NCBI GenBank assembly: GCA_044507065.1
Contig: JBIQJY010000075.1
Span: forward strand, 1 to 12,735
From: SCN-69-37 sp044507065
GTDB lineage: Bacteria > Acidobacteriota > Vicinamibacteria > Vicinamibacterales > SCN-69-37
Length of the DNA stretch: 12,735 nt
Reading direction: 5' to 3'
Of the stretch, positions 1 to 7,414 are shown piece by piece (the first letter of the stretch is position 1; every line of letters begins with the position of its first letter). The notes below the pieces were generated by a model. It was not told the origin of the DNA. It made no database searches and saw only the letters and a list, made by a program, of their open reading frames with translations. A program made the position numbers and the translations under genes.

Positions 1-31
1 GACGCGGGTTCGACTCCCGCCGCCTCCACCA
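1..31 (+). ncRNA. ssrA: tmRNA (ssrA), 3' end only
   Basis: This is the 3' end of transfer-messenger RNA, which rescues stalled ribosomes and tags the unfinished protein for degradation. A 5-bp T stem (4-8 with 16-20) encloses the loop TTCGACT. The 3' acceptor strand CGCCTCC (21-27), discriminator A (28) and encoded CCA (29-31) follow. The tail closely resembles the known tmRNA ending in E. coli, and the acceptor strand would pair with a GGGGGCG-type 5' end lying before the window. A tRNA with the same acceptor is the alternative; tRNA-Ser is less likely because the discriminator is A rather than G. The body, tag reading frame and 5' end are outside the window. Confidence 0.8.
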
Positions 32-60
32 ACCTTCGCTCGCGATTCAGGCGAAGGTTG
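30..60 (+). terminator. hairpin directly after tmRNA, probable terminator or processing hairpin
   Basis: A perfect 10-bp inverted repeat, CAACCTTCGC (30-39) and GCGAAGGTTG (51-60), encloses an 11-nt loop and starts on the last bases of the tmRNA CCA end. Its position fits transcription termination or 3'-end processing of ssrA. No T tract follows directly; the first T-rich stretch is at 92-101, so it is not a textbook intrinsic terminator. Confidence 0.5.
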
Positions 61-273
61 CGCTTCTGACCTCTCCGTTCCCGCCGCCTCCTCTTTTTCT
101 TCAACGCCCGGCGAGCGTGGCGCGTTGACCTTTCTGTCGCTCGTGGGAGCCGCCGATGCCGCCGACTACGAGGCTCGCGCACTCGCATGGGCGAGGTCGG
201 CCCTTCGATTCGAGCGCGTCACCACGGCGCAGGCCCCGCGGATCCGGTCCGTGCTACCATCCGGCCGCATCCC
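61..273. other. non-coding gap between tmRNA and the first CDS
   Basis: I see no convincing gene here. It holds a pyrimidine-rich stretch (86-102) and, at 79-91, a 13-base exact copy of tmRNA bases 15-27. Open frames in this stretch have no recognisable product. Confidence 0.5.
252..260 (+). promoter_or_regulatory. possible extended -10 for the 274-4119 gene
   Basis: TGCTACCAT has the TGn extension and four of six matches to TATAAT. Transcription would begin around 267, leaving a leader of only a few bases before the ATG at 274. There is no good -35 element 16-18 bases upstream and no Shine-Dalgarno sequence before the ATG, so this is a weak call. Confidence 0.25.
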
Positions 274-3200
274 ATGCCAACGTCCCGCGTCCACTTCCTC
301 GTGGCTGTCGGTGTCCCGATCGTGCTGCTCGCGCTTGCGTCAGGGCAGGTGCGCCGGCTGGCCGCCGGCGGGCAGGAGAACGCGCCGTCGACCCTCACGA
401 TCACGCAGGATGCCGAGACCGGTGCCATCCGCGTGTTTCGTGACGGCGGCGATGTCCCGGTCCTGACGCAGCACGCACCCGCGGACGGTCGGCCCTACAT
501 CCATCCGCTCGTCGCGCCCGATGGACGAGGCGTGCTCACCGAGACGAGCCCCGACCACCATCCGCACCAGACGGGCATCTACTGGGGATTCACGCGGCTG
601 AACGGCCGCGACTACTTTCACAACCGGACCGCTGACTACTGGCGCCGCGTGTCTGCGTCGATCACCCGCGGCGCGGCCGAGACGGCCGACGACGAGGTGC
701 GCTGGCAGACGGTCTACGAACTGCTGGGGGAATCGGGCGATCCGGTGCTGATCGAGACCGAACGCTGGTCGATGCGGTCGGAGGCGGGCCGTTTCATCAT
801 CGATCTCGAATGGCGCGGCCAGGCGCTCACCGACGTGGTTATCGGCCAGTACGACTACGGTGGGTTGTTCATGCGCATGCCGTGGCGTCAGGGCGTGCGA
901 GCCGAAGTGGTCAATGCCGCCCGCGATCGCGACAGCCGCGCCGAAGGCCAGCGCGCCATGTGGATCGATCTCGGCATGCAGGTCGAGTCGCGCGACGACC
1001 TCGCGCACATCGCGATCTTCGACCATCCATCCAATGCAGGTTATCCACAGGCCTGGCGCGTCGATGGCGAGTTCGGTGTCGGCGCGTCGCGCCAGCGCGA
1101 GGCCGACCTGACGATCGCAGCCGGCGAGACCGAGGTCATCCGCCATCGCCTGCTCGTCTACACCGGCCAGCTCGACGACGTCGACCTGACACGGCAATGG
1201 TCGGCCTTCAGCGGCAGCACCGGCATCTACGCCACGAGCGCGCTCTGGCAGATCGCGCAGCGTGCCGGACTCGCGGCGCCGCACCTGACGCCGGGGGAGG
1301 CCGTGGCCGCGATGACGACAGCGCCGGGATTTCGCGTCGGCGCCTGGGCGGCCGAGCCGCAGATCGCGCAACCGATGGCATTCGCGTGGGACGACCGCGG
1401 CCGCTTATGGGTTGCGGAGAACCTCGACTACGAGTCGCGCGGCGAGGGTTTCTCGGCTGACGGCCGCAGCCGCATCGTCATCCTCGAAGACAGCGACCGG
1501 GACGGAAGCGCCGACAAGCGCACGGTGTTCATGGAGGGCATCGTCTTTCCGTCGGCGCTTGCGGTGGGATTCGGAGGCGTGTTCGTTGGCGCACCGCCTC
1601 AGCTGCTGTTCATTCCCGACCGGGACGGCGACGATCGCGCCGATGTCGATGACATCGAGGTGCGCCTGACCGGTTGGGGCATCCAGGACCGACACGAGGT
1701 CCTCAACAGCCTTCACTGGGGACCAGACGGTTGGCTCTACGGGCTGCAGGGCTTCGCCACGTCTTCCAACGTCCGCAAGCCGACGGCCGATGAAGCACGA
1801 CTGCTGAAGCCGGGCGAGCCGTTTCCGGACGACATCCTCGAAGGGGACGGCGTGCCCATCAACGGGGGCGTCTGGCGATATCACCCGACGAAGGAGGTCT
1901 TCGAAGTCGTCGCGCATGGATTCAGCAACCCCTGGGGCATCGACTACGACGCGAAGGGCCAGTTGCTGATGACGGCCTGTGTCATCCCGCACCTGTGGCA
2001 TGTCGTGCCGGGGGGCATCTATCAGCGCCAGGGGGGCCGCCACTTCAACCCGTACGTCTACTCCGATATCCAGACCATCGCCGACCACCGACACCAGTCG
2101 GCGCATGGCGGGGCGCGTGTGTATCAGTCGGATGCGTTTCCCGCATCCGAGCGTGGCCGCGTCTTCATGGCCAACATCCACGAGCACGCGGTGTTGTCCG
2201 ACGTTGTCGAGCGTCTGGGATCGGGCTTCACGGCGCGTCACGGGCAGGAGGTGTTGATGGCCAACAACGCGCACTGGATTGGCTTCAGCCTCGAGGTGGG
2301 GCCGGACGGCGCGCTCTACGTGCTCGACTGGCACGACCCGGACATCTGCGGCAACGACGTCCTGCACAAGGAATCGGGGCGCATCTACCGTATTGCACCG
2401 ACCGAATCGCATGCCGAGGCGTGGGACGGCCGCTATGGCGATCTCGCATCGATGGACGATGCGACGCTCGTCAATCTGCAGGCGAGTGCCAGCGACTGGC
2501 ACACGCGAAGGGCGCGTGTCATCCTGCAGGCCCGTGCGGCATCGGGCCGGCTCGCACCCGGCACACACGACGCACTCCGCGCGCTGTTCGAGGACCGCCG
2601 CAACGCCGACGTGCGCCTGCGCGCCATGTGGGGCCTGCACGTCACGGGTGGCTGGACGCCCGCCGCGCTTCTGGGCGTAATTGACGACGACGACGAGTAC
2701 GTCCGTGCCTGGGCCATCCAGCTTCTGACCGAAGATCGCAACGCGTCGGGCGACGCGCTTGCGCGACTGGCCGACATGGCAGGCGCCGAGCCATCGCCCG
2801 TCGTCCGTCTGTATCTTGCGGCGGCGCTGCAGCGCATCGACGACGAGGACGTCCGGTGGACCGTGGCCTCACGCCTGGCGGCGCGCGCCGAAGACGCAGG
2901 TGATCCCAATCTGCCGACGATGATCTGGCTGGGGGTCGAGCCGCTTGTCGCGCAGAACGCCTCGCGTGCACTCGACGTCGCAAGCGCCACGGGCATTCCA
3001 GGAATCGCACGGTCGATTGCCCGCCGGCTGGTTGACGCCGACATGCTCGACCCGCTCGTCGCCGCGCTGACGCGCGAACCGGCCAGGGTCGCCGATCTGC
3101 TGGCCGGCATGCGTGATGGCCTCGACGGCCGGGCCGACGTGGCGCCGCCGGCCGCCTGGCCCGCGGCCCTGGCGAAGCTCCAGGCCTCCGCCCCAGCCGT

Positions 3201-4119
3201 CGCCGAACTGGCGGAAGCCGTGGCCCGGCAGTTCAACGACGCCGAAAGCGCGCAGCGCAACCTCGCCGCGATCACCCGGGTCGGCGAATCGGTCGCCAGC
3301 CGGCGGCATGCGCTGTCGGTCCTTGCGGCGCAGCGGCGTCCGGAACTCGCTGGCCGTCTGCCGGAACTGATCGACAACGCGGATCTGCGCATCGACGCGA
3401 TTCGCGCGGTGGCCGCGTTCGACAGAGAGGACCTTGGCCGGTTGCTGCTTGACCGCTACCCGTCGTTCGATGCGGCGGGGAAGGCTGAAGCGATACGTGC
3501 CCTGGCCTCGCGGGGGCGCTACGGGCGCATGTTGACCGAGGCGATCGCGGCCGGTGACGTCTCCCGGCGGGACATTTCCCCGTTCACTGCCCGCCAGCTT
3601 CGACGCGTCGTCGGCGCCGGGTTCACCGACGCGTGGGGCCCCGTCGAGGCGAATACGTTCGAGGACCGCGTGGTGTCACGCTACCGCAGCGTGCTGTCCG
3701 AGCAGGCGCTGGCCAATGCGGATGGCGCGCACGGCAAGGCCATGTTCACCCAGGTGTGCGGAAGCTGCCACCAGCTGCACGGCGAGGGCGGCACGATTGG
3801 TCCCGACCTCACGGGCTCGAACCGCACGAACCTCGATTACCTGCTTCTCAACGTGCTCAATCCGGACGGCGACGTCGCCGAGGCATACCGCATGGTGGTC
3901 CTGACGACGCGCGATGGTCGCACGATTGCCGGGAACATCGTCGCCGAGTCCGATCGGACGCTCACGCTGCGTACCGTCGGCGATGAGCAGGTGGTGGTCA
4001 ACGTGTCGGACGTCCAGTCACGCGACGTCACCGCGACGTCGATGATGCCGCCCGGACTCCTCGACAATCTGACGGATGCCGAGGTGGTCGACCTGATGGC
4101 CTATCTGCGGACGCCGTAG
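274..4119 (+). CDS. exported DUF6807 / TIGR02604 propeller / HEAT / cytochrome c fusion protein
   Basis: This gene encodes a 1281-residue exported multidomain haem protein, probably a periplasmic sugar- or polyol-oxidising or binding protein; its substrate is unknown. ATG 274 is chosen because it begins an export signal (MPTSR, then a hydrophobic run to about residue 24); the frame stays open upstream to 187 without signal-like sequence. Domains: DUF6807 (PmoA-like, about 40-305, with HHPHQTGIYWGF from residue 95); a six-bladed-propeller 'membrane-bound dehydrogenase' domain of TIGR02604 type (about 350-705, with WGPDGWLYG, NPWGIDYD and GPDGALYVLDWHDP); alanine-rich HEAT-like repeats (about 705-1130); and a TIGR02603-type cytochrome c domain with CGSCH at C1162-H1166 and a likely axial Met in MMPPGLLD (M1257/M1258). 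The last three parts are the standard 'PVC-type haem-binding CxxCH' order; DUF6807 at the N-terminus is the unusual part. Domain calls are firm, the reaction is inferred. Confidence 0.9.
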   Translation: MPTSRVHFLVAVGVPIVLLALASGQVRRLAAGGQENAPSTLTITQDAETGAIRVFRDGGDVPVLTQHAPADGRPYIHPLVAPDGRGVLTETSPDHHPHQTGIYWGFTRLNGRDYFHNRTADYWRRVSASITRGAAETADDEVRWQTVYELLGESGDPVLIETERWSMRSEAGRFIIDLEWRGQALTDVVIGQYDYGGLFMRMPWRQGVRAEVVNAARDRDSRAEGQRAMWIDLGMQVESRDDLAHIAIFDHPSNAGYPQAWRVDGEFGVGASRQREADLTIAAGETEVIRHRLLVYTGQLDDVDLTRQWSAFSGSTGIYATSALWQIAQRAGLAAPHLTPGEAVAAMTTAPGFRVGAWAAEPQIAQPMAFAWDDRGRLWVAENLDYESRGEGFSADGRSRIVILEDSDRDGSADKRTVFMEGIVFPSALAVGFGGVFVGAPPQLLFIPDRDGDDRADVDDIEVRLTGWGIQDRHEVLNSLHWGPDGWLYGLQGFATSSNVRKPTADEARLLKPGEPFPDDILEGDGVPINGGVWRYHPTKEVFEVVAHGFSNPWGIDYDAKGQLLMTACVIPHLWHVVPGGIYQRQGGRHFNPYVYSDIQTIADHRHQSAHGGARVYQSDAFPASERGRVFMANIHEHAVLSDVVERLGSGFTARHGQEVLMANNAHWIGFSLEVGPDGALYVLDWHDPDICGNDVLHKESGRIYRIAPTESHAEAWDGRYGDLASMDDATLVNLQASASDWHTRRARVILQARAASGRLAPGTHDALRALFEDRRNADVRLRAMWGLHVTGGWTPAALLGVIDDDDEYVRAWAIQLLTEDRNASGDALARLADMAGAEPSPVVRLYLAAALQRIDDEDVRWTVASRLAARAEDAGDPNLPTMIWLGVEPLVAQNASRALDVASATGIPGIARSIARRLVDADMLDPLVAALTREPARVADLLAGMRDGLDGRADVAPPAAWPAALAKLQASAPAVAELAEAVARQFNDAESAQRNLAAITRVGESVASRRHALSVLAAQRRPELAGRLPELIDNADLRIDAIRAVAAFDREDLGRLLLDRYPSFDAAGKAEAIRALASRGRYGRMLTEAIAAGDVSRRDISPFTARQLRRVVGAGFTDAWGPVEANTFEDRVVSRYRSVLSEQALANADGAHGKAMFTQVCGSCHQLHGEGGTIGPDLTGSNRTNLDYLLLNVLNPDGDVAEAYRMVVLTTRDGRTIAGNIVAESDRTLTLRTVGDEQVVVNVSDVQSRDVTATSMMPPGLLDNLTDAEVVDLMAYLRTP

Positions 4120-4129
4120 CGACGTCCGA

Positions 4130-4204
4130 GCCCTACCGACGCATCTGGGGCAGCTGATCGCCTACGCCCGCAGCTACAACGTGACGCCGCCGTGGAGCCG
4201 ATGA
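4130..4204 (+). other. possible remnant of a cytochrome c C-terminus
   Basis: Just past the stop of the large haem protein, shifted by one base, a short frame reads ALPTHLGQLIAYARSYNVTP followed by PWSR and TGA (4202-4204). The pattern xxLIAYARS with a PPW tail resembles the last helix of cytochrome c and quinoprotein domains, similar to LMAYLRTP at the end of the preceding gene. There is no start codon or ribosome site of its own. It may be decay of an older C-terminus, or chance. Confidence 0.25.
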
Positions 4205-4239
4205 TTGCGTGACGCCGCTGCGCTGGACGGGCCCCTGGG

Positions 4240-4254
4240 GACGCGGTCCGCGTC
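4240..4254. terminator. short GC hairpin between convergent genes
   Basis: GACGCG (4240-4245) and CGCGTC (4249-4254) form a 6-bp stem with a 3-nt loop that reaches into the stop codon of the minus-strand bacilliredoxin gene. It lies between two convergent genes, where a terminator is expected. There is no T tract on either side, so the call is weak. Confidence 0.2.
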
Positions 4255-4618
4255 AGGTATTGGCGCTGACTCCCGCGCGGGCGAGCTCGGACAGCACCGC
4301 TTCGGCGGTGACGCGATAGTGCGAGGCGTGCCAGAGGACGCGTCCGTCCTGGACGAGCAGGATCTGTGGCGACTCGTGGCGCACGGAGAACCGGCGCGCC
4401 ACTTCGTTCGAGACGTCCCGGGCCGGCTGGACCAGGATCACCCCGATGCGCGCCCCGATCGACGGCCGGGCCGCAAGGTCACGAATCTCCTCGAGCGCCA
4501 CGCCGCTCGTGCCGCATTCCACGCTGTGCTTGTAGATGAGAACGGGTCCGGCGGGCGACCCGGCGAGCAGCCGGTCGAGATCACTGACGGTTCGGAGTTC
4601 GACGAGAGGGTTCGACAT
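4253..4618 (-). CDS. ytxJ: monothiol bacilliredoxin, YtxJ/BrxC family
   Basis: This 121-residue cytoplasmic protein has a thioredoxin-like fold and fits the YtxJ (DUF2847) family, whose members remove bacillithiol from S-bacillithiolated proteins. The motif YKHSVECGTSGVALEE places the single reactive cysteine at C35 (CGTS, in place of the CPIS of Bacillus BrxC). The cis-proline lies in ESPQILL (P84), followed by the usual DGRVLWHASHYRVT strand and helix. ATG 4618 starts close to the expected family start; GGAG lies only two bases before it, which is short. Upstream in-frame ATGs at 4633 and 4630 are alternatives. It is divergent from the MOSC gene and convergent with the large haem protein. 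The family implies bacillithiol or a related thiol in this organism. No other thiol genes are visible here. Confidence 0.85.
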   Translation of the reverse strand: MSNPLVELRTVSDLDRLLAGSPAGPVLIYKHSVECGTSGVALEEIRDLAARPSIGARIGVILVQPARDVSNEVARRFSVRHESPQILLVQDGRVLWHASHYRVTAEAVLSELARAGVSANT

Positions 4619-4683
4619 CGCTCCACTCATCATCGGCGAAAATCGGCCGATCGTCGAGGCGCGCAGCGGTGGCCCGGGCGAGG

Positions 4684-4727
4684 GCACGACAAGCGTGTTG
4701 TGCCGGATACGGCACCCCGGGTAAATT
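4684..4727 (+). promoter_or_regulatory. putative promoter with overlapping dyads for the MOSC gene
   Basis: TTGTGC (4698-4703) and TAAATT (4722-4727) form a sigma70-like pair with an 18-base spacer. A perfect inverted repeat GTGCCG-GATA-CGGCAC (4700-4715) lies across the -35 element and spacer, and a second imperfect one (4684-4691 with 4696-4703, one mismatch) overlaps its left arm. The arrangement would suit repressor binding. The predicted start of transcription falls close to the GTG at 4735. Confidence 0.35.
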
Positions 4728-4743
4728 CACCATCGTGAACCGC

Positions 4744-5322
4744 ATGCGCATCGATTCCCAGTCGGTCGGCGATCCGTCACGCTTCCTGTCCCTCGCATCG
4801 TTGCGCCTGGCGCTGGATGCGCTCCCCGCGGCTCCCCGCGAGACGGGCGTGCTCACACGTATCGTCCGACGTCTCGACGGCGGCGTGCGCGAGTCCCTGA
4901 CGCACACCACGCTGACGCGCGAGGCGGGCGTGCCGGGTGATGCGTGGGGAAGAGCGGCCGATCGCGAGGTGGTCGCGCAAATCACCGTCATGCAGGCCGA
5001 CATTGCTGCGCTGATCGCCAACGGACAGTCGGAGGAGCTGTTTGGCGATCAGCTGTTCGTGACGCTGGATCTCGCCGCGCCGCTGCTCCCCATCGGCTCG
5101 CGCGTCAGGGTCGGCACGGCGGTGCTCGAAGTCACGCCCCAGCCGCACAATGGCTGTCAGAAGTTCCTTGCCCGTTTCGGCAGCGACGCGTTGAAGTTCG
5201 CATCGATGAAGGAACTGCGGCACCGCAACTTCCGCGGTGTCTACATGACCGTCATCGCGGACGGTCATGTCGCCGTCGGCGATCCGGTGGTCGTCATCTC
5301 GCGCCCGTCGTCGCGCGACTGA
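4744..5322 (+). CDS. MOSC-domain protein
   Basis: The product has 192 residues and a C-terminal MOSC domain, the fold shared by molybdenum cofactor sulfurase C-termini and by YiiM/YuaD-type proteins that handle sulfur and N-hydroxylated substrates through the cofactor. The signature is in GDQLFVTLDL, PIGSRVRVGTAVLEVTPQP and HNGCQKFLARFG, with the conserved cysteine at C138, followed by RGVYMTVIADGHVAVGDPV. The first 60 residues are less conserved. No signal peptide is present, so it should be cytoplasmic. ATG 4744 is used; GTG 4735 in the same frame is equally possible and neither has a Shine-Dalgarno sequence. It faces the bacilliredoxin gene across about 120 bases. The exact substrate cannot be read from the sequence. 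Confidence 0.85.
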   Translation: MRIDSQSVGDPSRFLSLASLRLALDALPAAPRETGVLTRIVRRLDGGVRESLTHTTLTREAGVPGDAWGRAADREVVAQITVMQADIAALIANGQSEELFGDQLFVTLDLAAPLLPIGSRVRVGTAVLEVTPQPHNGCQKFLARFGSDALKFASMKELRHRNFRGVYMTVIADGHVAVGDPVVVISRPSSRD

Positions 5323-5361
5323 CGGGCACGGTGGCTGCTCGGGTCCGGCGCGGTCCGACGT

Positions 5362-5373
5362 GACGCCGGCGTC
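5362..5373. repeat. 12-bp perfect palindrome between convergent genes
   Basis: GACGCCGGCGTC is a perfect palindrome in the 63-base gap between the MOSC stop and the stop of the minus-strand barrel gene. It could be part of a bidirectional terminator, but it lacks a loop and T tracts. Confidence 0.2.
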
Positions 5374-5385
5374 GGCGCGGCACGT

Positions 5386-5883
5386 TCATCCCCCGACGTC
5401 CAGCGACATTCCGACGACGAACCGTGCGCCGATGGGGACGACGTGGAATGTCACCGCGTGGACCTCGGCCCGCACCGCCAGCGCGTTGAATACGTGCCGG
5501 CGCATGCCGACGCCGACGTGCCCGATGATCGGCGGCGCGGCGGTGCGCGCGTCGTAGTAGCCCGCGGCGCCGTAGGTGGCGAAGAGCATGGCGTCCAGGA
5601 GAGTGAACCTGGCGATGCGCTGCCGGACCTGCACGCCGTAGAAGCCCTCGAGGCCGGACGCCCTCCTGTCGTGCGTCGATCGCGCCACGGTCACGAAGGG
5701 CTCGATCGCGAAACGCTCCGACGTCGCGAACGTCAGGCGAAGTTCGCCCGACGAGGGCAGCGTCCCGTCGAGGTCATCGACGCCGAACGGCGCGTACGAC
5801 GAGAACCCCACGGTCAGTTCCTGGGCGCGTGCCGCCGTGACGGATCCGAGCACACACAGCAACGCGACGATCAGTCCGCGCAC
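5386..5883 (-). CDS. small outer-membrane beta-barrel-like protein
   Basis: This 165-residue exported protein has no close family that I recognise. A clear signal peptide (MRGLIVALLCVLGSVTAARA, cleavage after A20 before QE) is followed by alternating hydrophobic and polar strands, for example SSGELRLTFATSERFAIEPF, GFYGVQVRQRIARFTLLDAM and HVFNALAVRAEVHAVTFHVV, and a last strand ARFVVGMSLDVGG. This pattern is that of a small eight-strand outer-membrane barrel such as the OmpA/OmpW/OmpX-like proteins of Bacteroidota and Acidobacteriota. The start is a GTG at 5883 supported by GGAGGGG at 5886-5892. It is divergent from the PQQ dehydrogenase, with a 244-base shared upstream region. The specific role is unknown. 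Confidence 0.7.
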   Translation of the reverse strand: MRGLIVALLCVLGSVTAARAQELTVGFSSYAPFGVDDLDGTLPSSGELRLTFATSERFAIEPFVTVARSTHDRRASGLEGFYGVQVRQRIARFTLLDAMLFATYGAAGYYDARTAAPPIIGHVGVGMRRHVFNALAVRAEVHAVTFHVVPIGARFVVGMSLDVGG

Positions 5884-5885
5884 GT

Positions 5886-5892
5886 CCCCTCC
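5886..5892 (-). promoter_or_regulatory. strong ribosome-binding site deciding a GTG start
   Basis: GGAGGGG on the minus strand precedes the GTG at 5883 by two bases (four from the GGAGG core). It supports GTG as the start of the barrel protein. Confidence 0.6.
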
Positions 5893-5952
5893 ATTCAGGA
5901 CATGCGTGGACCGTCAGGAATCGGCTCACCGCGGTCACTCGGACGCGGTACG

Positions 5953-6018
5953 CCGCTACAGCGGTCCGGCTGCGGAGTGCCACGACGCGGTAGCTGGGAC
6001 CACACGGCGGACGTCCGC
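5953..6018. promoter_or_regulatory. two dyads in the divergent barrel/PQQ-dehydrogenase region
   Basis: The 244-base gap (5884-6127) holds CCGCT-AC-AGCGG (5953-5964) and the perfect 12-bp palindrome GCGGACGTCCGC (6007-6018). They could be operator sites controlling one or both divergent genes. I could not find a good -35/-10 pair for either gene here, so the function is speculative. Confidence 0.25.
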
Positions 6019-6114
6019 GGCTTATTGATGTCCCACGCGCGCGCCGGACGACACGAAACGGCGCTAGCACGCATCCTGCATAGAGGTGGCATTGGCACGA
6101 AGAACCCGCTCGTC

Positions 6115-6119
6115 AGGAG
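6115..6119 (+). promoter_or_regulatory. ribosome-binding site of the PQQ dehydrogenase
   Basis: AGGAG lies eight bases before ATG 6128 and decides that start over the in-frame position at 6086. Confidence 0.65.
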
Positions 6120-6127
6120 TCCTGGCA

Positions 6128-7411
6128 ATGAATGAATCCGTTCGAGGACTGAACGCTGCTGCCCTCGGCGTGTGCGCGATTCTGTTGGCCGTCGTGGCGG
6201 CTGCGTGCGGACGCAACGATAACGAACAGGATCCGGCCCAGGCCGTCGCGCTGGCCGATCCGGCCGCGCCCTGCGCGCAACCGCTCGAAACACGCGCGCC
6301 CAACGTACCGTCGCAGCAGCCCACGTTCCCTGGCCAGACGCGCGCCTGCGCAAGTCCGTCCAACGTGAACCTCGATGTCGTTGTCGTCGCCAGCGGACTG
6401 AGCCATCCGTGGGCCGTCGAGCCGCTGCCCGATGGCACGTTGCTCGTCACGGAAAAGCCCGGCCGCATGCGCATCATCAGCGCCGCAGGCGAAGTGGGCG
6501 AACCACTCGAGGGGCTGCCCGAGGTCGATGATGACGGACAGGGCGGGCTGCTGGACGTGGCTCTCAGTCCAACGTTCGCCACCGACCGGGTGATCTACTG
6601 GAGTTTTTCCGAACCGCGCGACGGCGGTAATGCGACCAGTGTCGCGCGTGGGGTGATCTCGGCCGACCAGCGTCGGCTCGACGACGTCCGTGTGATCTTC
6701 CGGGCCCAGCCGACCTACGACGGCGATAAGCACTTCGGTTCGCGCCTCGTGTTCGGGACCGACGGCATGCTCTACGTGACGCTCGGCGAGCGATCCGATC
6801 TTGCCGTCCGGCCGCAGGCACAGCAGATGGACAGTCACATGGGCAAGCTGCTGCGCATCACGATCGACGGGGCCGCACCTGCCGACAATCCGTTTGTCGG
6901 GCAGGCCAATACGATGCCCGAGATCTGGGCGTCTGGCCTGCGGAACGTGCAGGCCGCGACTCTCGATTCGCAGGGGCGGCTCTGGACGATCGAACACGGG
7001 CCGCAGGGCGGCGATGAACTGAACCTCATCGAACGCGGGCGCAACTACGGCTGGCCGCTCGTGACCTTCGGCGAAGAGTACTCGGGCGATCCCATTCCGG
7101 ACGCCGTGACCACACACCCCGACTACGTCGATCCCCACTATTACTGGGATCCGGTGATTGCCCCGTCGGGGGCGCAGTTCTATTCGGGCGCGGCGTTTCC
7201 GGAGTGGCGCGGCAACCTGTTCGTCGGCTCGCTGAAGGACAAGCGGCTCGTGCGGCTCGTCCTGGACGGGGATCGCGTCGTCGGAGAGGAACACCTGCTG
7301 ACCGACCGCGACCAACGTGTTCGTGACGTACGGGAAGGACCCGACGGCGCGCTCTACGTCGTGACCGACGAATCGAACGGCGAACTCTGGCGCATCACGC
7401 CGCGTCGCTGA
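6128..7411 (+). CDS. PQQ-dependent soluble aldose sugar dehydrogenase, lipoprotein
   Basis: The 427-residue product is a member of the GSDH family (soluble glucose dehydrogenase and E. coli Asd/YliI), a six-bladed beta-propeller that uses PQQ and calcium to oxidise the C1 of aldoses outside the cytoplasm. The N-terminus is a signal peptide ending in VVAAAC, so C27 is a probable lipid-attachment cysteine although the lipobox is slightly atypical (Ala at -3). A low-complexity linker follows, then the propeller from about residue 82 (SGLSHPWAVEPLPDGTLLVT). Family landmarks are GDKHFGSRLVFGTDGMLYVT with the catalytic-base histidine at H202, ASGLRNVQAATLDSQGRLWT, EHGPQGGDELNLI and RNYGWP. Length is normal for the family once the linker is included. 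No PQQ biosynthesis gene is nearby. It likely passes electrons to a quinone or a cytochrome c. Confidence 0.92.
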   Translation: MNESVRGLNAAALGVCAILLAVVAAACGRNDNEQDPAQAVALADPAAPCAQPLETRAPNVPSQQPTFPGQTRACASPSNVNLDVVVVASGLSHPWAVEPLPDGTLLVTEKPGRMRIISAAGEVGEPLEGLPEVDDDGQGGLLDVALSPTFATDRVIYWSFSEPRDGGNATSVARGVISADQRRLDDVRVIFRAQPTYDGDKHFGSRLVFGTDGMLYVTLGERSDLAVRPQAQQMDSHMGKLLRITIDGAAPADNPFVGQANTMPEIWASGLRNVQAATLDSQGRLWTIEHGPQGGDELNLIERGRNYGWPLVTFGEEYSGDPIPDAVTTHPDYVDPHYYWDPVIAPSGAQFYSGAAFPEWRGNLFVGSLKDKRLVRLVLDGDRVVGEEHLLTDRDQRVRDVREGPDGALYVVTDESNGELWRITPRR

Positions 7412-7414
7412 CGG

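Noticed and set aside
1405..2640. 411-codon open frame on the minus strand
   Set aside because: Antisense shadow of the propeller domain of the large haem protein; no motif or ribosome site.
4205..4738. 177-codon open frame on the plus strand
   Set aside because: Antisense to the bacilliredoxin gene, with no recognisable protein.
5443..6135. 230-codon open frame on the plus strand
   Set aside because: It is antisense to the barrel gene, which has a clear signal peptide, GTG start and strong ribosome site.
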